Notes: generated by a model from the letters alone, not told the origin. Shown: positions 18,533 through 28,434, counted from the stretch's first letter. The stretch: 64,000 nt of DNA from Bacteroidetes bacterium GWF2_41_31 (GCA_001769215.1 MEOL01000025.1:39715-103714); one strand, 5' to 3'. Made by a program: numbers and translations.

Positions 18533-20504
18533 ATATTAAGTTGTTGTCTAAATACAAAAAATTATCGTTGATCAGGTTTCTAATAATTAATTCCATATGA
18601 GATTCCTGGATTGAAATTCTTGAAGAAAATATTTTTGCTATATCTTTTACTAAAATACCTTTCGCACTCCTTACCTCAGCTGCAATATCTTTACCTAAGA
18701 ACTTTGGGATGTTTTCATAATAAGCATATTCCTTACTATTCCTATGCTCGGCTAGTCCAACAAATGATTGATTAAAGAATGTAAATATCCCAGACTCATC
18801 AACTCTGAGGTTTGTAAGGATATTTCTTGCATTTGTATTTCTATAATTATTGACATAGTCTGTTATTTCCACTATATGTTTTGGTGATTTTTCTAATCTT
18901 AGATATTCTTCAACTATACTCCTGATTGTACCACCTTTAATTTCATTATTTTTCTCCCATACTTTTAGTCCATAAGTACTACTTCTTCCAAAATAAATTA
19001 AATTCATATCTCGCTGACAACTGCCCCTAAGTGCCTCTGCACTTTTAGTGATACTCGGGTTTTGTTTGTTCACAATATCAAATATTTCATATACAGTTAA
19101 TGGTCTATTGCTTTCTTTTAGCACATCAATTACATAGTCTATCACTTGTTTTTTAGTGTTTCTTTTGAAAATTATATAGTCATTAATATCAATTCTTAGT
19201 TCAAACTCATTAAATAAAATATACTCTGCAACTTGCGATATATTTTCGAGATATTCAGGCAATTCACATATTTGAAAATCGAGTAAATATGCTTGAAAAT
19301 GAAAACTATAATCCTCTTCAATTCTAATACTTAATCGTTTTTCAACATCATTTACCAACCTTTCAAAATCAAATACTTGAGAATATTCCAGTTTTACTAA
19401 ATAGGTTTTACTCCAGTTATGCCCTAGTCGATTATTCTTATTAAAAATAATATCTTCTTCAGCTCCTATTAATTCATATTGCTTTGATAATAGAATTGAT
19501 AATATCTTAATAATAAAAAGTTGATTGTAATTTGTTCCTTCATTTTTGTTGATTTCAACAACCTGTTCAACGTCAATTTCAATATAATTATTAGTGCAAT
19601 CAATACCATACAAATTAATAGTATCAAAATCCAACCTTCTAATAAACGAAAATGTACATTCTAATTTTTCAAATATTTTCTTACGTATCTGTCGTATTCT
19701 TTCCTTAGTCAGATCAAATGATTTCCCAATGGCAGCAAGTGTGTTTTGCTCATAATCCAAGTAATAATTAAAGAAAAACTTAAACAGGATCGTTTTATTA
19801 TGGTCAAATAAAATTTCATTTTCTATTAACACCATAAGTGTTTTAAATAAAGGTATTCCATTTATAAAGTCATAATTACTACCTATCTCCGCAAGATAAG
19901 AATTACTTAATTTAAATTCCTTAAGCAAAAAAGTGTTAAATAGTTCAATAATGATCTCGCTGTCGGTTTCAAATATTGAAACTAAATCAAGAAGTTCTTC
20001 TGTTGATTTAATAAAGCTCTTAATCTCGTCAAATGATTTTTCACCTATGTTCTTTAAGTACTTTAATTCAGTTTCTTGTTCAGTTATAAGCGTTTTGATG
20101 TCCCTTAACCTAATATTATGCCCGAAATATTTTAATAGTACGTTTGAACTTCTGACAGATAATTCTTTAAACCGATTTTCAAGTAAATTATTTAAAATTA
20201 TCTTTTGTCTAATTGTAAGAATGTCAATTTTATTTTCAATTTGATTGATAGGATTTTCCTCCACAAATTTTGATTTTGGTACAATTACAAATGCTTCATA
20301 TTTCTTGCATATGTTAATTAGCTCCAAATTTGATTTAGCACCACAATTACGAAGTTTTATAAAAGTCCCATAATCCTGATAATATTTTACAACCGTTTCA
20401 ATGTCATTAAGATCGTGATTTTCGCATACATTTAAAGAACGAGGACTGAGTCCCTCTGTTCTGGATAATTCTGCCATACTAATATTTACGAATTCCATTC
20501 TCAT
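18504..20504 (-). CDS. Hybrid protein: two RpoA-CTD-like HhH units, sigma region 4-like HTH, HARE-HTH-like region
   Basis: A 666-aa protein with unusual parts. Residues about 15-70 (LSPRSLNV ... LRNCGAKSNLELI) and about 115-175 (LSVRSSNVL ... LKNIGEKSFDEIKSF) each look like the helix-hairpin-helix of the RNA polymerase alpha C-terminal domain. Residues about 250-285 (TLAAIGKSFDLTKERIRQI) match sigma-70 region 4, the -35-binding helix-turn-helix. Residues about 460-515 (RPLTVYEIFDIVNKQNPSI, then FGRSSTYGLKVW) resemble a HARE-HTH domain, with a further winged-helix-like part after it. It heads the four-gene AT-rich operon. It is likely a DNA-binding regulator or recognition subunit; a transcription role is inference. 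Confidence 0.75.
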   Translation of the reverse strand: MRMEFVNISMAELSRTEGLSPRSLNVCENHDLNDIETVVKYYQDYGTFIKLRNCGAKSNLELINICKKYEAFVIVPKSKFVEENPINQIENKIDILTIRQKIILNNLLENRFKELSVRSSNVLLKYFGHNIRLRDIKTLITEQETELKYLKNIGEKSFDEIKSFIKSTEELLDLVSIFETDSEIIIELFNTFLLKEFKLSNSYLAEIGSNYDFINGIPLFKTLMVLIENEILFDHNKTILFKFFFNYYLDYEQNTLAAIGKSFDLTKERIRQIRKKIFEKLECTFSFIRRLDFDTINLYGIDCTNNYIEIDVEQVVEINKNEGTNYNQLFIIKILSILLSKQYELIGAEEDIIFNKNNRLGHNWSKTYLVKLEYSQVFDFERLVNDVEKRLSIRIEEDYSFHFQAYLLDFQICELPEYLENISQVAEYILFNEFELRIDINDYIIFKRNTKKQVIDYVIDVLKESNRPLTVYEIFDIVNKQNPSITKSAEALRGSCQRDMNLIYFGRSSTYGLKVWEKNNEIKGGTIRSIVEEYLRLEKSPKHIVEITDYVNNYRNTNARNILTNLRVDESGIFTFFNQSFVGLAEHRNSKEYAYYENIPKFLGKDIAAEVRSAKGILVKDIAKIFSSRISIQESHMELIIRNLINDNFLYLDNNLIYATNEYKRN

Positions 20505-21096
20505 TTCGTATATACTTCTTATGTGTGAATTGCGATAATATTTGAACCCTTAGGATAAAAAACTACGCTAAATAATCAAAAATAAATTGTTTACCCAATA
20601 CCAATTTTTCTTTTTATTGACAAACAACTCTCTTGGAAACCACTTTTTTCTAAATTGCATATACTATTTCATTCCAACAAATTGTTTGAAGCTATCTTTT
20701 CTTAATAGAGCTGCTAATGTTACGAACTTAAAAAATGCTCTCGTCATAATAACTACCTAATTTCAGACAGTAAAAAAGTGGAGGTCAATATATTTCTACT
20801 TTTCGAATAGGTTATCTCAATGTCTTTTTACCAAAATTAAACAAAAAAATTGTACAATTTCCTTTTTGATAAAAACTATAATTCAAATTAAAAATTCATT
20901 TACATTTTAAGAATTAGATATTTGCTCAACTTTGGTGCAATTTTCAATTTAAATAATATCACTCTTTTGTTGTTTCTTAGTCAACACCCTGATTTTATTA
21001 TACTGGCAAGCGGTGTGTTGATCCTTAGGCTCTCCCGAATAGTCGCAACTATAGGTACTATACTCAGACTATTTTGCCAAACAGGTGTTTTCATTA

Positions 21097-22131
21097 CTAA
21101 TGTTCTTCGTTAAAATACAATTTATAAAAGTTCATCTGCTTTTCGTCATCGCGGCCCTTTTCGATGTAGCGCCTGTCGCCATGGATGTACAGACTAAAAT
21201 TCTTATCCAGTTTCAGCACACTCTTAAAGTTCTTTGCCTGTTTTTTGGATGCCCGGTCACTGATATCAAAATGATCGTCGATTTCGATTTTATATTCCTG
21301 TTCATATTGACTTTTATAGCTTTTAAAGGTGTTGGCCAACTCAGGATGATCGAGGACTTCCTCCGAAAATACCTCCAGATCGAAGGTATCGTGTTCACGA
21401 AAAAATTTGGCAGAATTGTTCAGGATTTCAGCTTCATCGGCCCTATCCATTGAAAAATGATCAGGCAAATAGGAAGTTACGAATTTTTTAGTCATCGCCA
21501 GCGCGTTATCAGTTTGATAATACGCATCTTTACGTTCGGCCAGATGCAGAAATTCATCAAACCAAAAATGCGCTTCAGTCTTATTCAGGTTGTCCACAGC
21601 CTCCACAACGAAACCGTTTTTTTCCTCCAAATTATAAATTAAACAACCTTTGTCGAGTTTGTTGATGTTGATACCATCCTCGCTGCCGATGGTATAATTA
21701 TCCTTTACGGGATATACTTTCAGGTAGGTTTCGCGCGATTCCGATTTAAACAAACCCAATGCCTGCGTTCGGTTTCCTTCGAGGATGCAGTTATCAAACA
21801 ACACCATATAAAATTCGCCGCTTTTTATTTTTGGATGGTTCGATTGGGCATACAGATGTTTCGCCAGGCTCATGCTGGTTTCAAAGAACTTGTCTGTATC
21901 CTCAAAAACATGTTTGGCAAATGCATACACTTCATTGAGATGAATATCCGATTCGTGAGCAAGATGGTAGCGTGATTCGGTTTTGAAAGGCGACAAAAAA
22001 TAATGCTTTAACAAAGCACGAACATCATCTTCCAGATCAAGTTCATCTTTCGAAAACCGGATGCCATCATCATTGGTTTTATTTCCTACCTTGTGTAAGG
22101 CAATATGTTGTATTTCAATTTCGTCCATCAT
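21097..22131 (-). CDS. Nucleoid-associated protein (NdpA/YejK family)
   Basis: The 344-aa product fits the 37-kDa nucleoid-associated protein family (PF04245): it begins IQHIALHKVGNK, has a conserved FYMVLFDNCILE strand pattern, INKLDKGCLIYN, and a C-terminal ITFEF-like region with FSLYIHGDRRYIEKG. YejK family members bind DNA or the nucleoid and may interact with type II topoisomerases; the function in Bacteroidota is not known. It starts 6 bp after the GH92 gene and is likely its last co-transcribed partner. It lies beside the AT-rich island, and similar proteins occur in defence neighbourhoods, although base composition here matches the core genome. Confidence 0.82.
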   Translation of the reverse strand: MMDEIEIQHIALHKVGNKTNDDGIRFSKDELDLEDDVRALLKHYFLSPFKTESRYHLAHESDIHLNEVYAFAKHVFEDTDKFFETSMSLAKHLYAQSNHPKIKSGEFYMVLFDNCILEGNRTQALGLFKSESRETYLKVYPVKDNYTIGSEDGININKLDKGCLIYNLEEKNGFVVEAVDNLNKTEAHFWFDEFLHLAERKDAYYQTDNALAMTKKFVTSYLPDHFSMDRADEAEILNNSAKFFREHDTFDLEVFSEEVLDHPELANTFKSYKSQYEQEYKIEIDDHFDISDRASKKQAKNFKSVLKLDKNFSLYIHGDRRYIEKGRDDEKQMNFYKLYFNEEH

Positions 22132-22137
22132 ATTCTG

Positions 22138-25089
22138 TTATTTTGTCCAGATTTCATCGGCAAAAATCCATCCCGGGTTGCCGGCGCCCACATGCCAGTC
22201 GGGACAAAGCCCCTGCGATTTTGCTGTTACATGAATAAACCGCGCCTTGACGTTAAGCGGCCCCGTCACAAAATCATGTACAATTCCTCCACTTTCTTTG
22301 GGACCGATGGGATTTTGTATTGAACCAGCCTCCTGAAAAGTCTTGCCATCTACTGACACTTGAAAATGAACCGAGGCGGGCATAAAAATCCACGACTTCT
22401 CATCCTGAAGAAACCCGGCTCCTATGCTGTGAATTTGTTCCACTTCTCCCAAATCGACCAACACATCCATGTCGGTATTGTAGTATCCCTGCCAGTTTCC
22501 TGTCCTGAATTCAGTACCACCGCGGATGGTGTTAATCAATGCCACATCCCCTCCCGCGGTATATTGCTCACTGTAAGGCGTGTTGATAGTCACCTTCCGG
22601 TTGGCCGGAATTAAGAGATATTCAGCAGTTTCAGGAAAGCTGACCAAGCCGTTTACCGATGCGGTGGCTGTAAATTCGGTGGTCTTATTGATTACAATCG
22701 GGTCTCTGTAATGAATTCCTTCCCCATTTTGCATCACCTTTATATTGGCATTCCCGGATAAATCGGTTACTCCAACGGTGAGGGTTTTCTCAAAAGTCTT
22801 ACTCTCCGCATCGAAACCAGGCACCGGGGTGATGGGAAAGTCAGTGATCTGTTGCGATGGTCTGTCCTCGTGATTCAGCCCCCATTGCTTGTTGGGCTCA
22901 CGGTCGAGTTCAATTACCAGGTCACCACCATTGGCAATCATATCGAAGGTGATATATGACTTGGAATAAGTTTCACCATCGTAGCTAACCGATTGAATAT
23001 AAAAATCATGATCGCTTTGGCGATTTGCTTCAATGCTAAATATTTTTCCATTTTCAAGGTTAATCTGAGCATTCTCAAACAGAGGAGTTCCCAGCACATA
23101 TTGCATACTTCCCGGTGTAACCGGATAAAAACCCAATGAGCTCATCACATACCACGCCGACATCTGTCCGCAGTCTTCGTTGCCACTCAATCCATCGGGC
23201 TGATCGGAGTATAAATCGGTACAAATCTGATGAATCAGTTTTTGTGTTTTCCAGGGTTTGCCCACATAATTGTACAGGTAAGCCATGTTGTGGCTGGGTT
23301 CGTTGCCATGTGCATACTGACCGATCAAGCCGGTAATATCCGATTGTTCCCGACCGGATAGTTTTTCAGTGGTGGTAAACAATTCATCCAGTTTCGATTC
23401 GTATGCATCATCGCCGCCAAGCAGGGCAATGTGGGTATTGATATCCTGTGGTACAAAGAAATTGTATTGCCAGGTGTTGGCTTCTGTCAGCATAAAATTT
23501 ACCTGGGTGGGATCGAAAGGGATCACAAATCCTCCATTGGTTTTCCCTCTGAAAAACCCTGTTTTTTTGTCAAAAATATTTTTATAATATTGTGCGCGTT
23601 GTATGAATGTTTGATAACCAACCTCATCGCCCAGACCTTTAGCCATTTGTGCAATACACCAGTCGTCATAGGCATATTCCAGCGTTTTGCTCACACTTTC
23701 GCCTTCCTTGTCGGCAGGAATATATCCTTTCGAGGTGTATTCATTCAAACCAAACAACCCCGATTGTGCGCTTGCTTTCATGGCACTCAGTGCCTTGTGC
23801 GCATCAAAGCCGCGGATACCCTTTATCCATGCATCCGTAATCACAGGCACCGCGTGGTAACCAATCATACAATTGGTTTCGTTTCCGGCCAGTTCCCAAA
23901 CAGGTAACAAGCTATCGCTGCTATACATATCGAGCATCGAGTTGATGAGGTCGTTGGTACGGTCACGCTCGATCAGGGTGAACAATGGATGCAATGTTCT
24001 GAAAGTATCCCAAAGGGAGAACACGGTGTACATGGTAAAAGTCCTGTCCTGTAACACTTTCCCGGCATGGTTTCGGTACCTGCCATCCACATCCGAAAAG
24101 GTGTTTGGAGCGATCATGGTATGGTACAAAGCAGTATAAAAAATGGTCTTGTTCACATCATTGTCGTCCTGTACCTGAATTTTATTTAATTGGTCATTCC
24201 ACAACCCTCGGGTTGCTTCCTGCACGGCTTCGAAATTCCACCCTTGAATTTCCTGCAAACAATTCTCCTGAGCACTATGATAATCCAGCGGTGAGATGCC
24301 CACCTTGACCAAAAGAGGGCCACCATCCATCATGTTAAAGGTCAAAACAGCCTTCAGATCAGTGCCTCTGGCTTCTTGTTTATTTTGCCAATACTCCCCA
24401 TCAATGGCAATACCGGTCTCCTGAAAAGGTCTCGAAAAGTTTGCATAAAAATAGACCCATTGATCTCTGGCCCACCCTTTGCTATTTCGATAACCCATGA
24501 CCTCATGGTCGCTGATGATTCGAAGTTCCAACCCCGGCATTTTTTCCGTTACCACGCTCTCTGTCAAGTCGATCACCATCCGTGCTTCATTGGTTTTTGG
24601 ATAGTGATAGCGGTGCATCCCGGCGTGGGTGGAAGCGGTTAATTCCACCTGGATGTGGTCGTCATCCAAAGTCACCTGATAGAATCCGGGCGAGGCCACT
24701 TCGGTGGAGTGTGAAAACCGGGCGGCATAGCCCGAATCCGGATTTTCAGCTGTCCCCGGATCGAACTGAATCGCCCCAACGGTGGGCATCATGCGGATAT
24801 CACCATAGTCGCCAACCCCGGTTCCGCTTAGGTGGGTATGGCTGAATCCCATTATCACCTGATCGGAATAATGATAACCCGAACAGGCATCCCAATTGTC
24901 TTTGCGTGTGTCGGGACTTAACTGTACCATCCCGAAAGGCGCTGTGGCCCCTGGAAATGTATGTCCATGACCACCTGTTCCAATAAAAGGATCTACGTAG
25001 TCCGCTAGGGTTTTAGGCGGTTCTTCCTTACAGGATATGAGTGCAAGTAACACAAATATCAATAAACTAAAACGGGTAAGTTCTTTCAT
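22138..25089 (-). CDS. GH92 alpha-mannosidase lipoprotein with C-terminal discoidin-like domain
   Basis: A glycoside hydrolase family 92 enzyme (983 aa), an exo-alpha-mannosidase, usually Ca-dependent. The ATG at 25089 begins a lipoprotein signal (LLIFVLLALISC, lipobox LISC). Family motifs: DPFIGTGGHGHTFPGATAPFGM, FSLWDTFRTLHPL, GNEPSHNMAYLYNY (most relatives have HH where this has HN) and EDCGQMSAWYVMSSLGFYPV. The last 140 residues form a discoidin (F5/8)-like carbohydrate-binding module, also found in the GH20 of this window. Likely faces the periplasm or cell surface and trims alpha-mannose from N-glycans, releasing mannose. Confidence 0.93.
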   Translation of the reverse strand: MKELTRFSLLIFVLLALISCKEEPPKTLADYVDPFIGTGGHGHTFPGATAPFGMVQLSPDTRKDNWDACSGYHYSDQVIMGFSHTHLSGTGVGDYGDIRMMPTVGAIQFDPGTAENPDSGYAARFSHSTEVASPGFYQVTLDDDHIQVELTASTHAGMHRYHYPKTNEARMVIDLTESVVTEKMPGLELRIISDHEVMGYRNSKGWARDQWVYFYANFSRPFQETGIAIDGEYWQNKQEARGTDLKAVLTFNMMDGGPLLVKVGISPLDYHSAQENCLQEIQGWNFEAVQEATRGLWNDQLNKIQVQDDNDVNKTIFYTALYHTMIAPNTFSDVDGRYRNHAGKVLQDRTFTMYTVFSLWDTFRTLHPLFTLIERDRTNDLINSMLDMYSSDSLLPVWELAGNETNCMIGYHAVPVITDAWIKGIRGFDAHKALSAMKASAQSGLFGLNEYTSKGYIPADKEGESVSKTLEYAYDDWCIAQMAKGLGDEVGYQTFIQRAQYYKNIFDKKTGFFRGKTNGGFVIPFDPTQVNFMLTEANTWQYNFFVPQDINTHIALLGGDDAYESKLDELFTTTEKLSGREQSDITGLIGQYAHGNEPSHNMAYLYNYVGKPWKTQKLIHQICTDLYSDQPDGLSGNEDCGQMSAWYVMSSLGFYPVTPGSMQYVLGTPLFENAQINLENGKIFSIEANRQSDHDFYIQSVSYDGETYSKSYITFDMIANGGDLVIELDREPNKQWGLNHEDRPSQQITDFPITPVPGFDAESKTFEKTLTVGVTDLSGNANIKVMQNGEGIHYRDPIVINKTTEFTATASVNGLVSFPETAEYLLIPANRKVTINTPYSEQYTAGGDVALINTIRGGTEFRTGNWQGYYNTDMDVLVDLGEVEQIHSIGAGFLQDEKSWIFMPASVHFQVSVDGKTFQEAGSIQNPIGPKESGGIVHDFVTGPLNVKARFIHVTAKSQGLCPDWHVGAGNPGWIFADEIWTK

Positions 25090-25139
25090 GATGACGGCAA
25101 TTTTGGCTTCAAAGTTAACAAGATGGCTCAAAACAGCCA

Positions 25140-25772
25140 TTACAATCTTTGTAAATTCATCGAAATTTTCCCACGATAAACGAGGATCGATCCGGGCGCA
25201 TCATTCTTATAATTTGATAGTTTGATCGATGTTCTGGTGCCAAAAAAACGATTCTGCATCAATTGCCCGACTTCACCCGATATCGGGTTATAATAATAGC
25301 TGAAACGGCTACTCTTCTCTTTATCAATCAGCAAAACCTTCGTCTTCGATTCATTTATCTTCAGGCGGGTTTGGGAATTATATTTCGCTTCCCTGAAAAG
25401 CAATCCAAAACAGCTGATGAGTGCTTCTTTCAGCGGTTCGCGATCGAGCACTGCCATCACATACTTCGCCTGTGCATCAAAAGGTGAACCTTCGGGAAAA
25501 AAGAATTCGAAATATTTTAAACCTACCTCCGAAACCATGGCCATTTGATAGCCATCATCCACTTTTTTTATCACAATAATCCCGGTAATGGTTCGTCCAT
25601 GGAGGGTCAGTTCAGTTTTGTATAACGCCTTTAAAAAATCAGGTGCAAAAACGGTGGCTTTTGAAAGTTTGGGACCGGGATTACCCATGGTAGTAAAACC
25701 TGAAAAACGACACGATAGGGGCAGCATTGCCAACCCCAGCAGCATGATCAGGTGTGCCAATTTGATTTTCAT
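25140..25772 (-). CDS. Putative envelope lipoprotein paired with the LolA-like carrier
   Basis: A 210-aa lipoprotein: from the ATG at 25772 there is a signal peptide with lipobox AMLPLSC, followed by a mainly beta-strand mature part with no motif I recognise. It begins one base after the LolA-like gene's stop, so the two are coupled. In aryl-polyene and related lipid clusters, LolA-type carriers are commonly next to a small lipoprotein (DUF3261-like), and this may be an equivalent. It probably resides in the outer membrane, receiving lipid or pigment. Function is unknown; I infer partnership only from position and coupling. Confidence 0.7.
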   Translation of the reverse strand: MKIKLAHLIMLLGLAMLPLSCRFSGFTTMGNPGPKLSKATVFAPDFLKALYKTELTLHGRTITGIIVIKKVDDGYQMAMVSEVGLKYFEFFFPEGSPFDAQAKYVMAVLDREPLKEALISCFGLLFREAKYNSQTRLKINESKTKVLLIDKEKSSRFSYYYNPISGEVGQLMQNRFFGTRTSIKLSNYKNDAPGSILVYRGKISMNLQRL

Positions 25773-25773
25773 C

Positions 25774-26424
25774 TTACTTTCCATTCGTGAGTTCAAACCT
25801 GCTGTCAGGTATCTCTTTATTCACCTGAATATCTTCAAACCTGATTGAGGTAAAATCGCCTCCCGGTTCGATAAAAACCACTTTTACAACCTGCATCGTC
25901 ACCTTGTCGAAATAGATATCGATGCTTTCAATCATGCTTTTTACCTGCGCCACAACGGGCACAAGCCTGGCCATCATCTGGGTTTTTCCTTCAAAATAAA
26001 CAGGTGCAAATTCGGCATTACCCACAAAATCGCCTCGTATCGCGGTAATAATCATCTTGTTGATTTCCCGAAACATGGGGTTGCCATCGGTATTAAACTC
26101 GCTGACCTTGCCATCGTTATCGATGGTAAATTTTCCCTGATGAATCAGAATGGTATACTTGATGGGATCCAGGTATTGCCACCGGACGTTGTTTTCTTTT
26201 TTAAAGAAAAACTGTCCATGGCTGGTTAGCACTTCTTCTAACATGTTCAGGTGTTTTTCCTGTACAAAATTACTTTGCAACGTGTTGGTGGCCGAAGCAT
26301 GTTTAACAAGGCTTCGTGTGACAGATGAAATATCTGAAATTGGTTGAAAACCGGCCTCTTGTGCGCCAAGAAACAGGGGAAAACAACAGGCTAACAATAA
26401 ACTATTGAGTTTTGTAAGGTTCAT
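25774..26424 (-). CDS. LolA-like outer-membrane lipoprotein carrier
   Basis: The 216-aa protein resembles the periplasmic chaperone LolA: signal peptide ending near FLGAQE, then SNFVQEKHLNMLEEVLTSHG, FFFKKENNVRWQYLDP and FTIDNDGKVSEF, the conserved half-barrel pattern that binds lipid. I begin it at the ATG at 26424 (MNLTKL), which overlaps the end of the deacetylase gene by 23 bp; the open frame extends upstream but only as a shadow. Its partner lipoprotein gene is 1 bp downstream. This pairing recalls flexirubin/aryl-polyene clusters more than general lipoprotein sorting. Confidence 0.75.
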   Translation of the reverse strand: MNLTKLNSLLLACCFPLFLGAQEAGFQPISDISSVTRSLVKHASATNTLQSNFVQEKHLNMLEEVLTSHGQFFFKKENNVRWQYLDPIKYTILIHQGKFTIDNDGKVSEFNTDGNPMFREINKMIITAIRGDFVGNAEFAPVYFEGKTQMMARLVPVVAQVKSMIESIDIYFDKVTMQVVKVVFIEPGGDFTSIRFEDIQVNKEIPDSRFELTNGK

Positions 26425-27187
26425 ATACTTCAATGGATAAAAGTTGACTAAGAGACACCACCTGAAATTGGTTTTTTTGCAGCCATTCGAGGTAATTTCT
26501 GGTGATGTCGATGATATTTGGTGTGGTATCGTGCAATAAGACAATGGCTCCGGGTTGGGTTTTAGAAATAAGTCTTTCCAGGGTTTTATCTGGTGTGCGA
26601 CAGGTATCGAGTGAGCGCAGGCTCCATCCAATGGAGATATACCCGAGTCGATTGACCGCGCGTGCCAGTACAGGGGTGGTAACACCGTATGGAGGTCTGA
26701 ACATCAGGGTTTTAATGCCGGTAATTCTGTAAATCAGCTCGTGAGTCCAAAGCAATTCGTTGCGCATGCGCCAGAAATTAAACAAATCGAAAAAGCGCGC
26801 ATGGGTATAACTATGATTACCAAGCAGGTGTCCTCTGTTGTGAATCATTTTCAACAACGAAGGCTGTTTCTTTGCCTTTTGTCCGATAACAAAAAAGGTT
26901 GCCTTTACGCCAAACTGATCAAGCAGATCGAGCAGACGGGGAGTGTTGTTTTCATCAGGGCCATCGTCGAAGGTGAGGGCAATTGTTCTTTCCCCGGTTT
27001 TTATGCTACAATGGGAAATCAAATAGAAATTTAAATGAATAAAAACCGAACCCAGTATTTTGAGCGCTATCAGCAAAAGGGTGAAATAAACCACCCACCA
27101 CAACGACCACTCCCAAAACCAACAGCCTCCCATGAGCAAAAGCATCAGGTACAGAAAAACCAGGTTGGCTATTTTGTTGGCACTCAT
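26402..27187 (-). CDS. Polysaccharide deacetylase (NodB-type)
   Basis: A 261-aa carbohydrate esterase 4 protein that removes N-acetyl groups from GlcNAc-containing glycans. It has two N-terminal hydrophobic segments (about 7-25 and 30-48), then the NodB metal-binding motif TFDDGPDEN, HSYTH, the RPPYGVTTP motif and LHDTT; the catalytic residues are all present. It overlaps the upstream methyltransferase by 4 bp (ATGA) and the LolA-like gene by 23 bp, so the group is an operon. It is inner-membrane anchored with the domain likely facing the periplasm. Substrate (peptidoglycan or exported glycan) is unknown. Confidence 0.9.
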   Translation of the reverse strand: MSANKIANLVFLYLMLLLMGGCWFWEWSLWWVVYFTLLLIALKILGSVFIHLNFYLISHCSIKTGERTIALTFDDGPDENNTPRLLDLLDQFGVKATFFVIGQKAKKQPSLLKMIHNRGHLLGNHSYTHARFFDLFNFWRMRNELLWTHELIYRITGIKTLMFRPPYGVTTPVLARAVNRLGYISIGWSLRSLDTCRTPDKTLERLISKTQPGAIVLLHDTTPNIIDITRNYLEWLQKNQFQVVSLSQLLSIEVYEPYKTQ

Positions 27188-28371
27188 AACGAGGGTGTTT
27201 CAAGTAGTTTTTCTAAAAAGTGGGTTTCGATGCCAAACAACTTCTTCAGCGCCTGCACCTTATCCATTTTATACTGATTTACAGCATCTTCGCCACTTTT
27301 CTTCACTCCAACAATCAACACATTTTTTGGCGTGTGCTCGGTGGAGATAAACTCAAACACTTTGGTTGTGTATCCATAGGCTTCCATGATCAGGGCACGG
27401 ATAGCATCGGTAAGGATTTCAGCCTGCCGTTCTTCCAATATCCCGTATTTGGTTATTTCGACCAAAGCGTTGTCCGGGTTCATCTGCTTGCGAATCTGCT
27501 TATGACAGCAGGGAGCTGTGATGATCACCCCGGCTTTTTGACTGATTCCCCTGAAAATTGCTTCATCGGTAGCTGTATCGCAGGCGTGGAGCGCGATGAG
27601 CAAATCTATTTCAGGTAAAACAGTTTTCTCAATGGAACCCTGGATAAATTTCAATTTTTCAAAACCTGATTTCTTGGAAATTCCATTGCACTGGGCTACC
27701 AGATTTGGACGCAACTCCACCCCTACCACTTCTGGTGCAAGCAACATCCTGTTGGTAAGATAATCATACAAGGCAAAAGTAAGGTAACCCTTTCCCGAGC
27801 CCATGTCGGCAATTGAAAAACTGATTGGTAATTTGGCCTGTTCCACCACATGACTCACTACCTCAACGTATTTGTTGATCTGCCTGAATTTGTCCTCCAT
27901 GCCTTTCTTTACCTTCCCGTCCAAGGAGGTAACACCCAACAATTGCAAATACAGGTTGTTTTCAGGGGAAATAAACAGGCTTTTCTGTTTGTCATGCATA
28001 AATACCGGCTTCAGCTGCTGACTGGCTTCCTGTTGTTTGATGGTGCTTTTTCCGTTGGTAAATTGCATAAAATGAACATCCTTGTTGGCGGTGAGCAATA
28101 TCGCCTGATAAAAATCCTCTTCCAAAGATTTTTTGATGAGTGCGAGGCCTTCTTCAAAGGAAAAATTCTTGGTAATGTCTTTGGTAGGATAACGAAACAC
28201 GAACGACAACAACGTTCCTGCCTTAACGGACACCACTTTTGCATATATATTCTTCAGCTCACCGGAGGTATTTATTTTACTGCTCAGCGTCAGCTTGATA
28301 AAATCGGTATTCGACAAACTTTCCTCAATGAGCAGGAGCAGCCGTTGTAGATTAGGATCGTTCATATGCAA
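27184..28371 (-). CDS. Class I SAM-dependent methyltransferase
   Basis: A 395-aa protein with a Rossmann methyltransferase domain in the second half: motif I ADMGSGKGYLTFALYDYL (about residues 188-205), GVELRPNLV and LIALHACDTATDEAIFRG, then CCHKQIRKQM. The HAC...CC(H) pattern fits the Methyltransf_32 group. The N-terminal 150 residues are a conserved non-catalytic part. The ATG at 28371 is followed by another at 28365. It heads an apparent minus-strand operon with the polysaccharide deacetylase (4-bp overlap). The substrate, RNA or protein, is not known; it may be unrelated to the envelope genes that follow. Confidence 0.82.
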   Translation of the reverse strand: MHMNDPNLQRLLLLIEESLSNTDFIKLTLSSKINTSGELKNIYAKVVSVKAGTLLSFVFRYPTKDITKNFSFEEGLALIKKSLEEDFYQAILLTANKDVHFMQFTNGKSTIKQQEASQQLKPVFMHDKQKSLFISPENNLYLQLLGVTSLDGKVKKGMEDKFRQINKYVEVVSHVVEQAKLPISFSIADMGSGKGYLTFALYDYLTNRMLLAPEVVGVELRPNLVAQCNGISKKSGFEKLKFIQGSIEKTVLPEIDLLIALHACDTATDEAIFRGISQKAGVIITAPCCHKQIRKQMNPDNALVEITKYGILEERQAEILTDAIRALIMEAYGYTTKVFEFISTEHTPKNVLIVGVKKSGEDAVNQYKMDKVQALKKLFGIETHFLEKLLETPSL

Positions 28372-28434
28372 AATTTTAGCCTGAAAGCAATTGCAAAGGT
28401 CGTGAAAAAGTACCGATAATAACCCCGAAAAAAG

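Larger units (their letters stand above)
14547..21096. other. AT-rich accessory island with Dnd-like operon
   Basis: From just after batE to just before the nucleoid-associated protein gene, base composition drops clearly below that of the flanks, and codons are A/T-ending throughout. All four genes lie on the minus strand with overlaps. No integrase, transposase, tRNA or flanking direct repeat was seen. The 592-bp region 20505-21096 upstream of the operon has no gene and no recognisable promoter; it is AT-rich and may hold the operon promoter or decayed DNA. Confidence 0.6.

Noticed and set aside
14547..21096. Search for integrase, transposase, tRNA or flanking direct repeats of the AT-rich island
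   Set aside because: None found by eye, so I do not claim a specific mobile element, only an accessory island.
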